Origin: an uncultured Eudoraea sp. | GTDB lineage: Bacteria; Bacteroidota; Bacteroidia; Flavobacteriales; Flavobacteriaceae | Reading direction: 5' to 3' | NCBI GenBank assembly: GCA_947258405.1 | Contig: CAMYIE010000020.1 | Coordinates: 1 to 42,335, forward strand | Length of the DNA: 42,335 nucleotides | Shown: piece after piece, positions 1 to 9,049 of the stretch | Position numbering within the stretch: position 1 is the stretch's first letter | Layout of the letters: each line of letters opens with the position of its first letter | The notes under the pieces: generated by a model | What the model was told of the DNA's origin: nothing | What the model saw: only the letters and a program-made list of their open reading frames with translations | Databases searched by the model: none | Translations under genes and position numbers: made by a program

Positions 1-19
1 GAAAATGTATGGGATACAT
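1..19 (-). CDS. Possible start of lgt, cut by the left edge
   Basis: An ATG on the minus strand at position 19 opens a frame reading MYPIHF that runs off the left edge. It lies 44 bases beyond the yidD stop, on the same strand. In related flavobacteria the gene after cysS-yidD is, as I recall, prolipoprotein diacylglyceryl transferase, and a short start of this kind would fit. Six residues cannot prove it. The gene order is recalled from memory, not seen here. Confidence 0.2.
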
Positions 20-49
20 TTTTAGCGACAGGCGAGATGGTGCGCTGGC

Positions 50-109
50 GAGTTGTCATCCCTCTACGGAACCGGATCGTATCCGCTACCACCCCAGGGA
101 TGACAACTC
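50..109. repeat. 14-bp perfect inverted repeat at the yidD 3' end
   Basis: Arms are 50-63 (gagttgtcatccct) and 96-109 (agggatgacaactc), with a 32-base gap. The right arm lies inside yidD, where it encodes the Ser-Cys-His-Pro segment. The left arm starts just past the stop codon. The minus-strand transcript could fold a strong stem over the end of yidD. No U-tract follows, so an intrinsic terminator is not well supported. Confidence 0.6.
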
Positions 110-285
110 CCGATTCGCTTGATGGACAACCACCCTCCTTTAAAGAGCCCATGTTTTTGAAGGGCCTCTACAGTATAATGGGAACAGGTAGGTGTATACC
201 GACAACTGGCAGGCAGTAGAGGGGAAATCAATTTTTGATATACCCTGACCAAAAAAACAAATGGAGCGATAAGGATTTTCTTCAT
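64..285 (-). CDS. yidD: YidD, membrane protein insertion efficiency factor
   Basis: This is a 73-residue protein of the YidD (DUF37) family, a small membrane-associated protein thought to help YidC insert proteins into the inner membrane. An N-terminal amphipathic or hydrophobic segment (about residues 4-25) is followed by the family core with the cysteine-rich [10 protein letters not shown] stretch (residues 28-37). The typical ending is GGSGYDPVP. Length is normal. The gene follows cysS on the same strand after 53 bases and is the third gene of a folE-cysS-yidD run. Outside the Enterobacteria yidD is often separated from yidC, as here. Its last codons form one arm of a perfect inverted repeat. 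Confidence 0.93.
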   Translation of the reverse strand: MKKILIAPFVFLVRVYQKLISPLLPASCRYTPTCSHYTVEALQKHGLFKGGWLSIKRIGSCHPWGGSGYDPVP

Positions 286-338
286 ACGTACCGATTCTTG
301 ATCAATGGCGTGTTGATGACGAGACGATCAGCTAGCGA

Positions 339-1820
339 TCAGCTGATAATAAAACTGGTGCCATCCTTGCCGTCTTTGAGTTGGATACCCAAATTCAATA
401 ACTGGTCCCTTATCTTGTCGGAAGTGGCAAAATCCTTATTCGATCGCGCTTCATTCCTGAGTTCTATCAAAAGATCTACTACTCCGTTGAGTAATCCGGA
501 ATCTCCAGCACTATCCTGTTTGTTCTCCAATCCAAGGACATCATATACAAAGGCGCTCAGGGTCTCTATTAAATCCTTCAGATCAGCTTCACTGATTTTT
601 TCTTTGCCTTCACGGATTTGGTTGATATGTTTCACCGCCTCGAATAACTGTGCGATGAGTATCGGAGTATTAAAATCATCATTCATCGCGTCGTAACACG
701 ATTGTTTCCAACTAACAAGGTCAAAATTGGTCTTGTCTGCTACTTCCAGTTTTTTCAGTGTTTCAAAGGCATCCATCAACCGATTATACCCTTTCTCAGA
801 GGCCTCAAGTGCATCACTACTCAAATCGAGAATGCTGGCGTAGTGCGCCTGCATCATAAAGAACCGAACAACTGCAGGGGAAAAAGCCTTGCTTAAAATT
901 TTGTTTTCACCGCTAAAAATCTCATTGGGAAGAATATTGTTGCCGGTAGACTTCGCCATTTTTTTTCCATTGAGCGTGAGCATGTTTGCATGTAACCAAT
1001 AGCGAACCGGGGGGCATCCATAATGGGCCTCTGCTTGCGCAATCTCACATTCGTGATGTGGAAATTTAAGATCCATACCGCCACCGTGTATATCGAATGT
1101 TTCGCCAAGGTATTTGGTGCTCATAGCCGTACATTCCAGATGCCAGCCAGGAAACCCGTCTCCCCAGGGGGAGGGCCACCGCATAATATGTTTGGGCTCT
1201 GCCTTTTTCCAAAGGGCAAAATCCTGTGGATTTCTCTTTTCGCCCTGTGCGGTTAATTCTCTGGTATTGGAAATCATGTCTTTCAATTTCCTGCCACTGA
1301 GTTTACCGTAATGATTGTTTTTATTGAATTTATTTACGTCGAAATAGACAGAACCATTTACTTCATAGGCCAGGCCTTTGTCGAGAATATCTTTTATGAT
1401 CTCTATTTGCTCTATAATATGGCCCGTAGCCGTGGGTTCTATGCTGGGGGGTAAAAAGTTGAATTTCTCCAGGATCTCATGGAAATCTACGGTATACCTT
1501 TGCACCACTTCCATGGGTTCTATCTGCTCCAGCCTTGCTTTTTTGGCGATTTTGTCCTCTCCTTCATCCGCATCGTCTTCCAGGTGACCTGCATCTGTAA
1601 TATTCCTTACATATCTAACCTTGAACCCCAGATGTTTCAGGTACCTGAAAATCATATCAAAAGACATGAATGTTCTGCAGTTCCCGAGGTGTACGTTACT
1701 GTAGACCGTAGGGCCACAAACATACATTCCTACATGACCTTCGTTCAATGGTATGAACTCTTCCTTCTTACCAGAAAGTGAATTGTATACTTGTAAGCGC
1801 TGGCTCTTATATTGCTGCAT
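339..1820 (-). CDS. cysS: Cysteinyl-tRNA synthetase
   Basis: This 493-residue cytoplasmic class I synthetase charges tRNA-Cys with cysteine. The HIGH-type motif is HLGN (44-47) and the KMSKS loop is KMAKS (287-291). The zinc site matches the family: Cys35 (in CGPTVY), Cys230, His255 and Glu259. The family sequence [12 protein letters not shown] is intact. Length is normal for bacterial CysRS. The start follows the folE stop by 15 bases and yidD follows downstream, so cotranscription from a promoter before folE is likely. The sequence shows nothing unusual. Confidence 0.98.
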   Translation of the reverse strand: MQQYKSQRLQVYNSLSGKKEEFIPLNEGHVGMYVCGPTVYSNVHLGNCRTFMSFDMIFRYLKHLGFKVRYVRNITDAGHLEDDADEGEDKIAKKARLEQIEPMEVVQRYTVDFHEILEKFNFLPPSIEPTATGHIIEQIEIIKDILDKGLAYEVNGSVYFDVNKFNKNNHYGKLSGRKLKDMISNTRELTAQGEKRNPQDFALWKKAEPKHIMRWPSPWGDGFPGWHLECTAMSTKYLGETFDIHGGGMDLKFPHHECEIAQAEAHYGCPPVRYWLHANMLTLNGKKMAKSTGNNILPNEIFSGENKILSKAFSPAVVRFFMMQAHYASILDLSSDALEASEKGYNRLMDAFETLKKLEVADKTNFDLVSWKQSCYDAMNDDFNTPILIAQLFEAVKHINQIREGKEKISEADLKDLIETLSAFVYDVLGLENKQDSAGDSGLLNGVVDLLIELRNEARSNKDFATSDKIRDQLLNLGIQLKDGKDGTSFIIS

Positions 1821-1835
1821 TGCAGACGGGAAAGA

Positions 1836-2528
1836 TTAAAAATTGGTATCCAGATTGATATATTCGAGAAACTCCCTGCGGACGGCCTCCTCTTTGAATT
1901 TACCGCCGTATTCCGCGGTAACTGTGCTGCTTTCGGTATCCCGGATACCTCTTGAATTTACGCAAAGATGCTTCGCATCGATAACGCAGGCCACATCCTC
2001 GGTGTCCAGAACCTCTTGCAACTCTTTTACAATCTGAATATTCATCCGCTCCTGAACTTGTGGTCTCTTGGCGAAATAGTCTACAATACGATTCATCTTA
2101 GACAATCCGACTACCGTGCCGTTGGATATATAAGCGATATGAGCCTTACCTACAATTGGTAACATATGATGTTCGCAGGTTGAGTGCACCGTAATGTTTT
2201 TCTCAACCAGCATTTCACCGTATTTGTATTTGTTCTTAAAAGTAGAGGCCTTGGGCTTTCGTTTTGGGTCTAATCCACCAAAAATTTCCCGGACATACAT
2301 TTTAGCTACACGGTTGGGGGTACCCTTCAGGCTATCGTCTTCCATATCCAGACCAAGGGTCAGCATTATTTCACGAACGTTCTGCTTAATTCGTTCAATT
2401 TTTTCCTCATCGTTCAAAACAAATGCGTCTTCGCGCAATGGCGTCTCTCCGGAAGAAGAAACATGGTCGTTACCCATCGCTTCAAATCGCTCTTCCAATG
2501 TGCTGTCAAATTTCATCTTTACAGGCAT
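1836..2528 (-). CDS. folE: GTP cyclohydrolase I
   Basis: This 230-residue protein converts GTP to 7,8-dihydroneopterin triphosphate, the first step of tetrahydrofolate synthesis. The zinc and active-site motif CEHHMLP is at 118-124, and the ligands by family homology are Cys118, His121 and Cys189. The first 45 residues or so are a polar extension with no recognised domain, and the core resembles the E. coli enzyme. The ATG at 2528 is used; a second Met four codons in is possible. It is the first gene of the folE-cysS-yidD run and is divergent from the T9SS gene at 2653. folP, a later pathway gene, is elsewhere in the window (21178-22005). Confidence 0.97.
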   Translation of the reverse strand: MPVKMKFDSTLEERFEAMGNDHVSSSGETPLREDAFVLNDEEKIERIKQNVREIMLTLGLDMEDDSLKGTPNRVAKMYVREIFGGLDPKRKPKASTFKNKYKYGEMLVEKNITVHSTCEHHMLPIVGKAHIAYISNGTVVGLSKMNRIVDYFAKRPQVQERMNIQIVKELQEVLDTEDVACVIDAKHLCVNSRGIRDTESSTVTAEYGGKFKEEAVRREFLEYINLDTNF

Positions 2529-2652
2529 TTACAAAGGCCAAAGATATACATAAAATGGCACTTTATGGCCGGTTTCAGGCATTACACAACATAAATTAGT
2601 GTTAAGAGGCGTACCGCTTTATTTTTATATATTCCAAATCCCATGCCTTCCG

Positions 2653-4458
2653 ATGAGACGGTTTCGCCATGCTCTTTTTTTACTTGTATCACTTTGGTGT
2701 TCATTGTGTTATGGGCAGATCGCCACGGATTGTAGCAATGCGATCCCGATTTGCAATAATACCCCCACCAATGGCGGTACACAGGGCTTTGGTATTGACG
2801 ATTTTAATGGTGCGTTCAGCAGCGGTTGTTTAGAGCAAACACTCTCGGGAGCAATTGAATCAAATTCGGCATGGTATCGATTCAGGACCGGGGCTTCAGG
2901 CCAGCTTGGATTTAATATCGGCTTCGATACTTCCGAAGACTGGGATTTTGCCTTGTATCAGACGAACGACTGTAACAACCTGGGAGATCCGGTGCGTTGT
3001 AATTTTTTCGACAATCAGGATCAGGAGGCTTTTATGGGAGTGGGGGAGGACCCCACAGGTAGTTCAACAACTGTGCTATATGAGGACTGGCTTCAGGTAG
3101 AACCAGGTCAGGATTATTACCTGCTCATCAATAATTTTAGTAATACCAATTCGGGTTTTTCGATTCAATTCACCGGAAACATCTTTGTGACCAATCCAAT
3201 TGATGCGCTCGACTGTTCTATCATAAATAACCTGCTGGGACCTCCGCTCGCTGCGTGCGACAATCAGAACGTTGTTCTTGACGCTACAACGGCTGGAGCC
3301 CTTAGTTATAACTGGTACAGGGATACAGGGAGTGGATTTCAGCTGATCACCGGGGAGAATAATCCCACACTTACAGTATTGATTTCGGCTATGTACCGGG
3401 TACAAGTAGTTACGGCTAGCGAAAATATTATCAGTGATGTTCAGGTGGCCTTCAGTGTAGCACCCACCTCCAATCCAATCGCTGATGAAACCATATGTTC
3501 GGGTATCGGAACGTTTGATTTGTCTCAAAAAGATTCCGAAGTTCTTGGTCCCCAGGATCCTGATGACGTTTTGGTGAGCTATCATAACTCTAATTCCGAT
3601 GCGGTGGCTGGTATAAATCAATTACCGTCGCAGTATCCTGTTTTTAACGGGACAGAGACTATTTATGTACGTACCACTTCGAGTGCGAACCCAAATTGTT
3701 TTGATGCCACAGAAAGCTTTCAGTTGCAGGTGGTGGAGACGCCTGTGGCCGGATTTCCAACAGAAGTATTTATATGCGAGAATAATACCGGGGAGGTGAT
3801 TGGGGAGGCATCTCCTAATCCCCTCTATTCCTATAGCTGGGATACAGGAGAAACCTCTTCTTCCCTTACGGTTTCACAGGCAGGTGTTTATACCCTTACC
3901 CTTACCAATAATAGTCAGCCTGGATTGGATTGCAGTAATACGGTCCCGATAACTGTCGTGGTTGGGGAAACACCTACTATTGCTGAGGTTATCATCGATG
4001 ACCTGCAAACCGATAATACCGTTGAAATAATCGCAGGGGTAGAGGGCGAATTTGAATATCAGCTCGATAGCGGTCCTGCGCAGGATTCGAATATTTTTAC
4101 CAATGTGGCGCCAGGAGCTCACACAGTAACGGTTACTGACCTTAACGGATGTGGTTCGGTAAGCGATAATATCACCGTTGTTGGTTTTCCGAAGTTCTTT
4201 ACACCTAATGGCGATGGATCGAACGACTATTGGCATATTATGGGCGTAAACAGCCTTGAGGATCCTATTGTACACGTGTTCGATCGCTATGGTAAATTGA
4301 TCAAACAACTCGATGCAAACAGTTTAGGATGGGATGGTACTTTTAATGGCAGGGATTTGCCTTCATCAGACTATTGGTTCCAATTGACTTATATGGATAC
4401 TCAGGGTCAGCGCGTAGAAGCCAAATATATCAGTAATCATTTTGCGTTAAGGCGCTAA
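2653..4458 (+). CDS. Secreted protein with T9SS type B sorting domain (longer paralogue)
   Basis: This 601-residue secreted or surface protein has unknown function. A signal peptide (MRRFRHALFLLVSLWCSLCYGQ) is followed by a Cys-rich N-terminal domain with the AWYRFR and WDFALYQTNDC motifs, common in flavobacterial gliding-associated proteins. Next come Ig/PKD-like segments, then a SprB-repeat-like segment (FEYQLDSGPAQDSNIFTNV). The CHU_C / gliding-motility-associated C-terminal domain begins at GFPKFFTPNGDGSNDYW; by family knowledge it directs export through the type IX secretion system. An upstream in-frame start at 2599 would put 18 residues before the signal peptide, so the ATG at 2653 is preferred. 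A shorter paralogue follows on the same strand. Confidence 0.88.
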   Translation: MRRFRHALFLLVSLWCSLCYGQIATDCSNAIPICNNTPTNGGTQGFGIDDFNGAFSSGCLEQTLSGAIESNSAWYRFRTGASGQLGFNIGFDTSEDWDFALYQTNDCNNLGDPVRCNFFDNQDQEAFMGVGEDPTGSSTTVLYEDWLQVEPGQDYYLLINNFSNTNSGFSIQFTGNIFVTNPIDALDCSIINNLLGPPLAACDNQNVVLDATTAGALSYNWYRDTGSGFQLITGENNPTLTVLISAMYRVQVVTASENIISDVQVAFSVAPTSNPIADETICSGIGTFDLSQKDSEVLGPQDPDDVLVSYHNSNSDAVAGINQLPSQYPVFNGTETIYVRTTSSANPNCFDATESFQLQVVETPVAGFPTEVFICENNTGEVIGEASPNPLYSYSWDTGETSSSLTVSQAGVYTLTLTNNSQPGLDCSNTVPITVVVGETPTIAEVIIDDLQTDNTVEIIAGVEGEFEYQLDSGPAQDSNIFTNVAPGAHTVTVTDLNGCGSVSDNITVVGFPKFFTPNGDGSNDYWHIMGVNSLEDPIVHVFDRYGKLIKQLDANSLGWDGTFNGRDLPSSDYWFQLTYMDTQGQRVEAKYISNHFALRR

Positions 4459-4585
4459 AAATCACCCTTCTCGGATCTTTTTCACTTCATCGATAAACGG
4501 TCGAAAAAGTCGTTTTAGATATACTAAATCTGCCACCTTGGAGTTATATTATATATTATTATAGTAACGTTAGCCCCAATTATCC

Positions 4586-5998
4586 ATGCGAACACTAATT
4601 AATACAATTTGTGCCCTTTTTGTGGTTATCACAGGTCTTCGGGCACAAAACTCCCCCGATTGCAGGTCTGCCATACCCGTTTGTGCCGATATGCCCATAA
4701 TGTCGCTGGCCGATGGAAGTGGTGATATAGACGACTTCGATCCTGATGTTATCAGGGAATCCGGTTGCCTTGAAAAAGGGAGTGTAGCCTCGGCTAATAT
4801 TGAAAACAATACTTCCTGGTATGTGTTCAGGGCAGGTACCGATGGCCAGATCGGCTTCGATATTCAGGCCTTGCCTTCTGTCGGGACTGTTATTACAGCA
4901 GAATGGGATTTTGCCCTTTACGGACCCGATACGGATTGCGCCAGTATCAGCAATGGGACGGCCCAGCCCATCAGATGTAATTATGAGGTTAACGATACCG
5001 AATTTACAGGATTAGGGGTAAATCCTGAAAACGGACAGGAGGGGGCTCCACCGCTTACTGCGAATCAGAATACCTATGACGAATGGATCGATGTACTCGA
5101 AGGGGAGATCTACTATTTATTGATCAATAATTTCAATACCAATTTCGATGGAGATCCGGAGCCTTATATACTCACTTTTACCGGGAGATCTGTAGACCAG
5201 GATCAAAATACCGCTCTGGATTGTACACTCAGAGATCAATTTCTGGGACTCGATATCATCGCCTGTGAGGGAGATCCAGATATCACATTGAGTGCACTAA
5301 ATTCGCCCGCAGGGCCCGATATCGCCAACGTTACCTGGTCCGTAGATACAGACGACGACGGTACAATAGATCAGGTACTGGCTTCAGGGCCGGGAGAAAC
5401 AACCTATGTAGTTGCGAGTCCTAATTCTGGTCGGTATTTTGTGGAGATCCAAACCACTTTGGCCACTACTATAACAGACGATATTCTCATTACATTTTTT
5501 GGGCCGCCTGTTCTGGATCGTATAGATGTCATCGAAGATCTGTCGGATAGCAATATTATAGAAGTCATCATGGCGAGCAACAGCAGCTATGAATATGCCA
5601 TAAATGGAGGAGAATTCCAGGACTCCCCGATCTTTGAAAATGTTCCGCCAGGAGAAAACACTTTAATAATAAATGATACCAATGGTTGTGGGATTACCGA
5701 GCCCATTCCTTTTCTGGTGGTGGGATATCCTAAATTCTTTACTCCAAACGGAGACGGTATTCACGACGCCTGGAATGTATTGGGAATCGAAACACTAACA
5801 GACCCGACCGTATTCATATTTGATCGTTATGGGAAATTATTAAAACAACTGGACGAGACCACTTTGGGTTGGGACGGTACTTTTAACGGCAGGCCGATGC
5901 CATCATCCGATTATTGGTTCAGGCTCGAATATGAACGCGATGAAAGCGGCACCTTAGTAGCGAATACCATACGCACACACTTTACACTAAAGAGATAA
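4586..5998 (+). CDS. Secreted protein with T9SS type B sorting domain (shorter paralogue)
   Basis: This 470-residue protein has a signal peptide (MRTLINTICALFVVITGLRAQ). Its N-terminal domain (SWYVFRAG, WDFALYGPDTDC, YLLINNF) aligns with the preceding gene. It then has a SprB-like segment (YEYAINGGEFQDSPIFENV) and the same C-terminal sorting domain starting PKFFTPNGDGIHDAW. Compared with its neighbour it lacks most of the middle Ig/PKD-like region. The ATG is 127 bases past the preceding stop, so the two could share a transcript. A strong hairpin terminator follows the stop at once. The cargo function is unknown; adhesion or gliding is only suggested by the sorting domain. Confidence 0.88.
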   Translation: MRTLINTICALFVVITGLRAQNSPDCRSAIPVCADMPIMSLADGSGDIDDFDPDVIRESGCLEKGSVASANIENNTSWYVFRAGTDGQIGFDIQALPSVGTVITAEWDFALYGPDTDCASISNGTAQPIRCNYEVNDTEFTGLGVNPENGQEGAPPLTANQNTYDEWIDVLEGEIYYLLINNFNTNFDGDPEPYILTFTGRSVDQDQNTALDCTLRDQFLGLDIIACEGDPDITLSALNSPAGPDIANVTWSVDTDDDGTIDQVLASGPGETTYVVASPNSGRYFVEIQTTLATTITDDILITFFGPPVLDRIDVIEDLSDSNIIEVIMASNSSYEYAINGGEFQDSPIFENVPPGENTLIINDTNGCGITEPIPFLVVGYPKFFTPNGDGIHDAWNVLGIETLTDPTVFIFDRYGKLLKQLDETTLGWDGTFNGRPMPSSDYWFRLEYERDESGTLVANTIRTHFTLKR

Positions 5999-6000
5999 AA

Positions 6001-6027
6001 AAACCCCCGAATATTATCGGGGGTTTT
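6001..6027. terminator. Bidirectional intrinsic terminator
   Basis: A 10-bp perfect stem (aaacccccga at 6001-6010, tcgggggttt at 6017-6026) has a 6-base loop. T-rich flanks on both strands let it serve the T9SS gene ending at 5998 and the convergent barrel gene ending at 6045. Confidence 0.9.
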
Positions 6028-6044
6028 ACTTTTCTACTCCTCAA

Positions 6045-7547
6045 TTAAAAGTTGATCGTATAAGACATTACGTAGTTGTTCCTGATCTGATTGATCAAAG
6101 CACTTGAGGTAACGCCGGTATCAAATAGCTGTTGCGTCACATCCCGTTCGGTTCGGCTGTAAGCAAAATCGAGTCTGCTGCCGCCAAAATTAATTCCAAA
6201 GCCTCCTGAAAATCCCTGCAGATCACCTATGGTAAAGCCGTCGAGATAAGGACTACCTTCGTAGCGGTATCCTGCGCGAAGACTTACATTGTCTAAACGG
6301 TATTCGCCGCCAACACGGAAGGTGTCTATGGAGCCGAGTTCTGATGCAATCTGTGTATTTACTGTATTAAAGCTAGGATCGCCCGTAGGCCTTAGTTGCG
6401 CCTTAGACATGTCCTGATAACTATAGTCGAAACTGATTAACCCTTGCTTACCAAATACAATGGCTGCACTACCTGTAAATTTGGAAGGGGTTTTTACCTG
6501 ATACCTTTCAAAGACATTGATAAGGCTAAAGTTTATAAACCCTATATCATCATCGGCGAGATTTGAGTTGATACGTTGAGAAAGATCATCTCTCAGATCG
6601 TACCATATGGGCGACTGATAACTGGCGCCTAACCTGAAACTATTATTGAGTTTGGCAATGGCCCCAAGATTAAATGAGAAAGCATTTCCCCTGGTAACCA
6701 ATAGGTTGTCAAAATTTACAAATTGCAAGGCCGAACCAGAATCATAGCCGGTTTCATCAAACCGACTGAATTTTTCGAAATAGACGCTATTGAAGTTCAT
6801 CGACCCGCCGATAAATAGAAAATCTTCATATTGACCGGCCAAATTAACCGTAAACTTGCTGTTGTAGCCCCGTGTACTCTGGTAATAGTCCTGAAATACA
6901 TTGGTGTACTCGGCATTTGAGACGTAATCTGTACCTTCAAGATCTGTTTCATCCACCGGATTAATCACTCCTCCGAAATATCCTAAAAATGCTTGTTGCG
7001 GACCATAACCCAATGATGAGCCGATCCTTAAATAAGCATCCTCTATGAATTCGTTATCTCTGATCAACAAAGAACCAAAAGGCAATCCCTGGGCAAAATT
7101 TAGAAAGTAAGTATCGATTCCGGTAAAATTGGTACCCGATGCAAAAAACTCGTCGTCAAAATTGTTGGCCAGGTCGTAGTTAAAAGCCAGAGATATTTTT
7201 TTCCATGACTTCTGATTGTTTTTCCAAACAAATGCACCACCGATCTGGTTGAATTTCCAGGAGGTGAGATTGGAGTTTCGAAATGTTCCGAAATAGGAGG
7301 TTTCGTTCTTATTATTATAGGCGGCTCCGGTAATGGCAAACAGGCTGTTTTTGAATACAGCGCTGGATGCCGGATTGACATTTATGGCCGACATATCTCC
7401 GCCCAGGGCGCCAAAAGCACCACTCATGGCTTGATATCGGGCGGTGCCCAAAAGATTTTCTGAACTATAACGCAACACGTCCTGGATATTCTGTGCGCTG
7501 GCTACAGCACAAATAAGGACCATGATGAAAGTAAATTTCCTTTTCAT
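6045..7547 (-). CDS. OmpP1/FadL-like outer-membrane transport protein
   Basis: This 500-residue outer-membrane beta-barrel starts with a signal peptide (MKRKFTFIMVLICAVASA). The N-terminal part reads RYQAMSGAFGALGGDMSAINVNPA, shortened here in the middle to RYQAMSG...GALGGDMSAINVNPA; this Gly/Ala-rich plug-like opening is typical of FadL/OmpP1-like barrels. Alternating hydrophobic strands run to the C-terminus, which ends in the aromatic-containing NYVMSYTINF expected of a barrel protein. Homologues are often named hemin receptor, without evidence I can see here. Family transport of hydrophobic compounds is assumed, and the substrate is unknown. It lies 31 bases after the low-complexity lipoprotein, probably in the same operon. 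Confidence 0.8.
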   Translation of the reverse strand: MKRKFTFIMVLICAVASAQNIQDVLRYSSENLLGTARYQAMSGAFGALGGDMSAINVNPASSAVFKNSLFAITGAAYNNKNETSYFGTFRNSNLTSWKFNQIGGAFVWKNNQKSWKKISLAFNYDLANNFDDEFFASGTNFTGIDTYFLNFAQGLPFGSLLIRDNEFIEDAYLRIGSSLGYGPQQAFLGYFGGVINPVDETDLEGTDYVSNAEYTNVFQDYYQSTRGYNSKFTVNLAGQYEDFLFIGGSMNFNSVYFEKFSRFDETGYDSGSALQFVNFDNLLVTRGNAFSFNLGAIAKLNNSFRLGASYQSPIWYDLRDDLSQRINSNLADDDIGFINFSLINVFERYQVKTPSKFTGSAAIVFGKQGLISFDYSYQDMSKAQLRPTGDPSFNTVNTQIASELGSIDTFRVGGEYRLDNVSLRAGYRYEGSPYLDGFTIGDLQGFSGGFGINFGGSRLDFAYSRTERDVTQQLFDTGVTSSALINQIRNNYVMSYTINF

Positions 7548-7578
7548 TACTTGTATTTTTTAAAGTCTGATGATGCTA

Positions 7579-8952
7579 TTATTGCCTGCCTCGTCCGCCA
7601 CCTGATCTACCGCCACCTGATCTGCCGCCACTTGATCTGCCGCCCCCAGATGACCTGAAGGAACCGCCGCCTGAGCTTCTAAAAGAACCGCCTGAGCTTC
7701 TTCCTCCGCTCGAACTTCTAAAGCCCGAACTTCTCGAACCGCTGCTCCTACCGGAACTTCTGTATCCGGAGCTTCTACTACCCGAACTCCGCGGGCTATA
7801 GGTACGAGTAGAACCTCTGTAACCCGAACTTCGGCCTGATGGTGAACCCGACGATCTTGAATAAGTAGATCTGCGGGGCGAATTGGTCCTGTAAGAACCC
7901 TGGCCCGATCTGGATGCTGTACTGCTACCTCTTCTGTAGGTACCGGAGCGTTGTGAATTTCCACTGTAGGATCGGTTACCACTGTTATAGCGGGGTTGTG
8001 TACGCGTACTTCTGCTCGAACGATAGGCCCTGTTGCGCTGTACTCCATCCGCACTTACCCGATTGCTCCTGGCCGAAGTCCCAGATCGATATGAACTCCT
8101 GGCTGCTGTAGCCCTTCCACTGCTGATATTAGACCTTCCGCTGTTTGTTCTTGTTCTTGTATTGGAGCGAACTCCACTGGTATTTCCCAGATTAGATCTG
8201 CCACGGGCAGAATTGTAAGCCAATGAATTAGGATTGGTTCCTGTTCCGTAAAAGCCTCTTCTGCTTCGATTGTATCCGTAGCGTCCATAATAACCATATC
8301 CGTAATAAGGGTAGCCTGGGTAATATCCACCCCAGCCGTATCCGGGATAGCCCCAGCCCCAGCCGCCTCCCCAGCCCCAGCCATATCCGGGGTAGCCCCA
8401 GCCGCCTCCCCAGCCCCAACCGGGTCCGTACCAGCCGCCGCCCCAGCCCCAACCGGGTCCGTACCAGCCGCCGCCCCAGCCCCAGCCGATGCCGATGCCG
8501 AATCCTCCGCCCCAGCCCCAGCCGCAGCAACCACCGCCACCACCGTAGACATTGACGTTTACATTGGATTGATTCTCTCCCCAACCGGCATAACCGCCGT
8601 AGTCGTTTCCATATTCGTCTATATAATTTCCTTTTTCTACAAGTCCGAGACTGTCTTTGGCGGCATCACTGCTATATTCATCTACATCTGTAAAGACCTC
8701 CCCATCCATATACTGGTCGAGCTGATCTGCCTTTTGACTAAAGTAGTCATCATAGATACCGTCATCTGTTTTTTTAACCTGCTGCTTTTGAGGCTTGGTA
8801 TAGACCGTAGTACGCTGAGGTTCCTCGGCATATATTCCATCATCGTCGTAAATAGAAGCCTGCTTATATGAGCCGCATGAAGCCAATAGGAAAAATACCC
8901 CGCTAATCAGGGATAGCGAATGAATTTTAGGTTGGGGTAGTGAATATGTCAT
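7579..8952 (-). CDS. Low-complexity lipoprotein with Gly/Trp/Tyr and Ser/Arg/Gly tracts
   Basis: This is a 457-residue predicted lipoprotein with lipobox LASC (Cys at about residue 26) after a hydrophobic segment. Residues 27-130 are acidic and Asp/Tyr-rich. Next comes a tract of about 75 residues built of repeated GWGWGGGWYGP-type units, then a Tyr/Pro/Gly stretch (GYYPGYPYYGYGYYGRYG). Some 230 residues rich in Ser, Arg, Gly and Thr close the protein, with repeated RSSG units and a GGGRSGGGRGRQ end. No enzymatic domain is visible. Homologues in flavobacteria are also found next to proS. It precedes the FadL-like gene on the same strand and is divergent from proS. Repetitive DNA creates long spurious frames on both strands. 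Function unknown; a surface or envelope matrix role is a guess. Confidence 0.82.
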   Translation of the reverse strand: MTYSLPQPKIHSLSLISGVFFLLASCGSYKQASIYDDDGIYAEEPQRTTVYTKPQKQQVKKTDDGIYDDYFSQKADQLDQYMDGEVFTDVDEYSSDAAKDSLGLVEKGNYIDEYGNDYGGYAGWGENQSNVNVNVYGGGGGCCGWGWGGGFGIGIGWGWGGGWYGPGWGWGGGWYGPGWGWGGGWGYPGYGWGWGGGWGWGYPGYGWGGYYPGYPYYGYGYYGRYGYNRSRRGFYGTGTNPNSLAYNSARGRSNLGNTSGVRSNTRTRTNSGRSNISSGRATAARSSYRSGTSARSNRVSADGVQRNRAYRSSRSTRTQPRYNSGNRSYSGNSQRSGTYRRGSSTASRSGQGSYRTNSPRRSTYSRSSGSPSGRSSGYRGSTRTYSPRSSGSRSSGYRSSGRSSGSRSSGFRSSSGGRSSGGSFRSSGGGSFRSSGGGRSSGGRSGGGRSGGGRGRQ

Positions 8953-9004
8953 CGCTCTAAGTTTATATTGTTGAACATTCTAAAATTAGTTAGCTTTACC
9001 GAAC

Positions 9005-9012
9005 TAAATTTG
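9005..9012 (+). promoter_or_regulatory. Candidate -7 element of the proS promoter
   Basis: TAAATTTG fits the Bacteroidota -7 consensus TAnnTTTG and lies 37 bases before the proS ATG. No good -33 TTG is seen at the usual distance, so support is partial. Confidence 0.35.
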
Positions 9013-9049
9013 TTAACAATAACACAACATTTGTGCCAAACTGCCATTG

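Noticed and set aside
3076-3621. 181-codon minus-strand frame inside the first T9SS gene
   Set aside because: It lies antisense to a well-supported secreted protein and has no recognisable motif or start context.
7560-8584. Several long overlapping frames on both strands (118-165 residues) inside the low-complexity lipoprotein
   Set aside because: They are frame-shifted readings of the GC-rich repeats, with composition (Ala/Val or Leu/Arg runs) unlike real proteins; the 457-residue frame has a lipobox and runs throughout.
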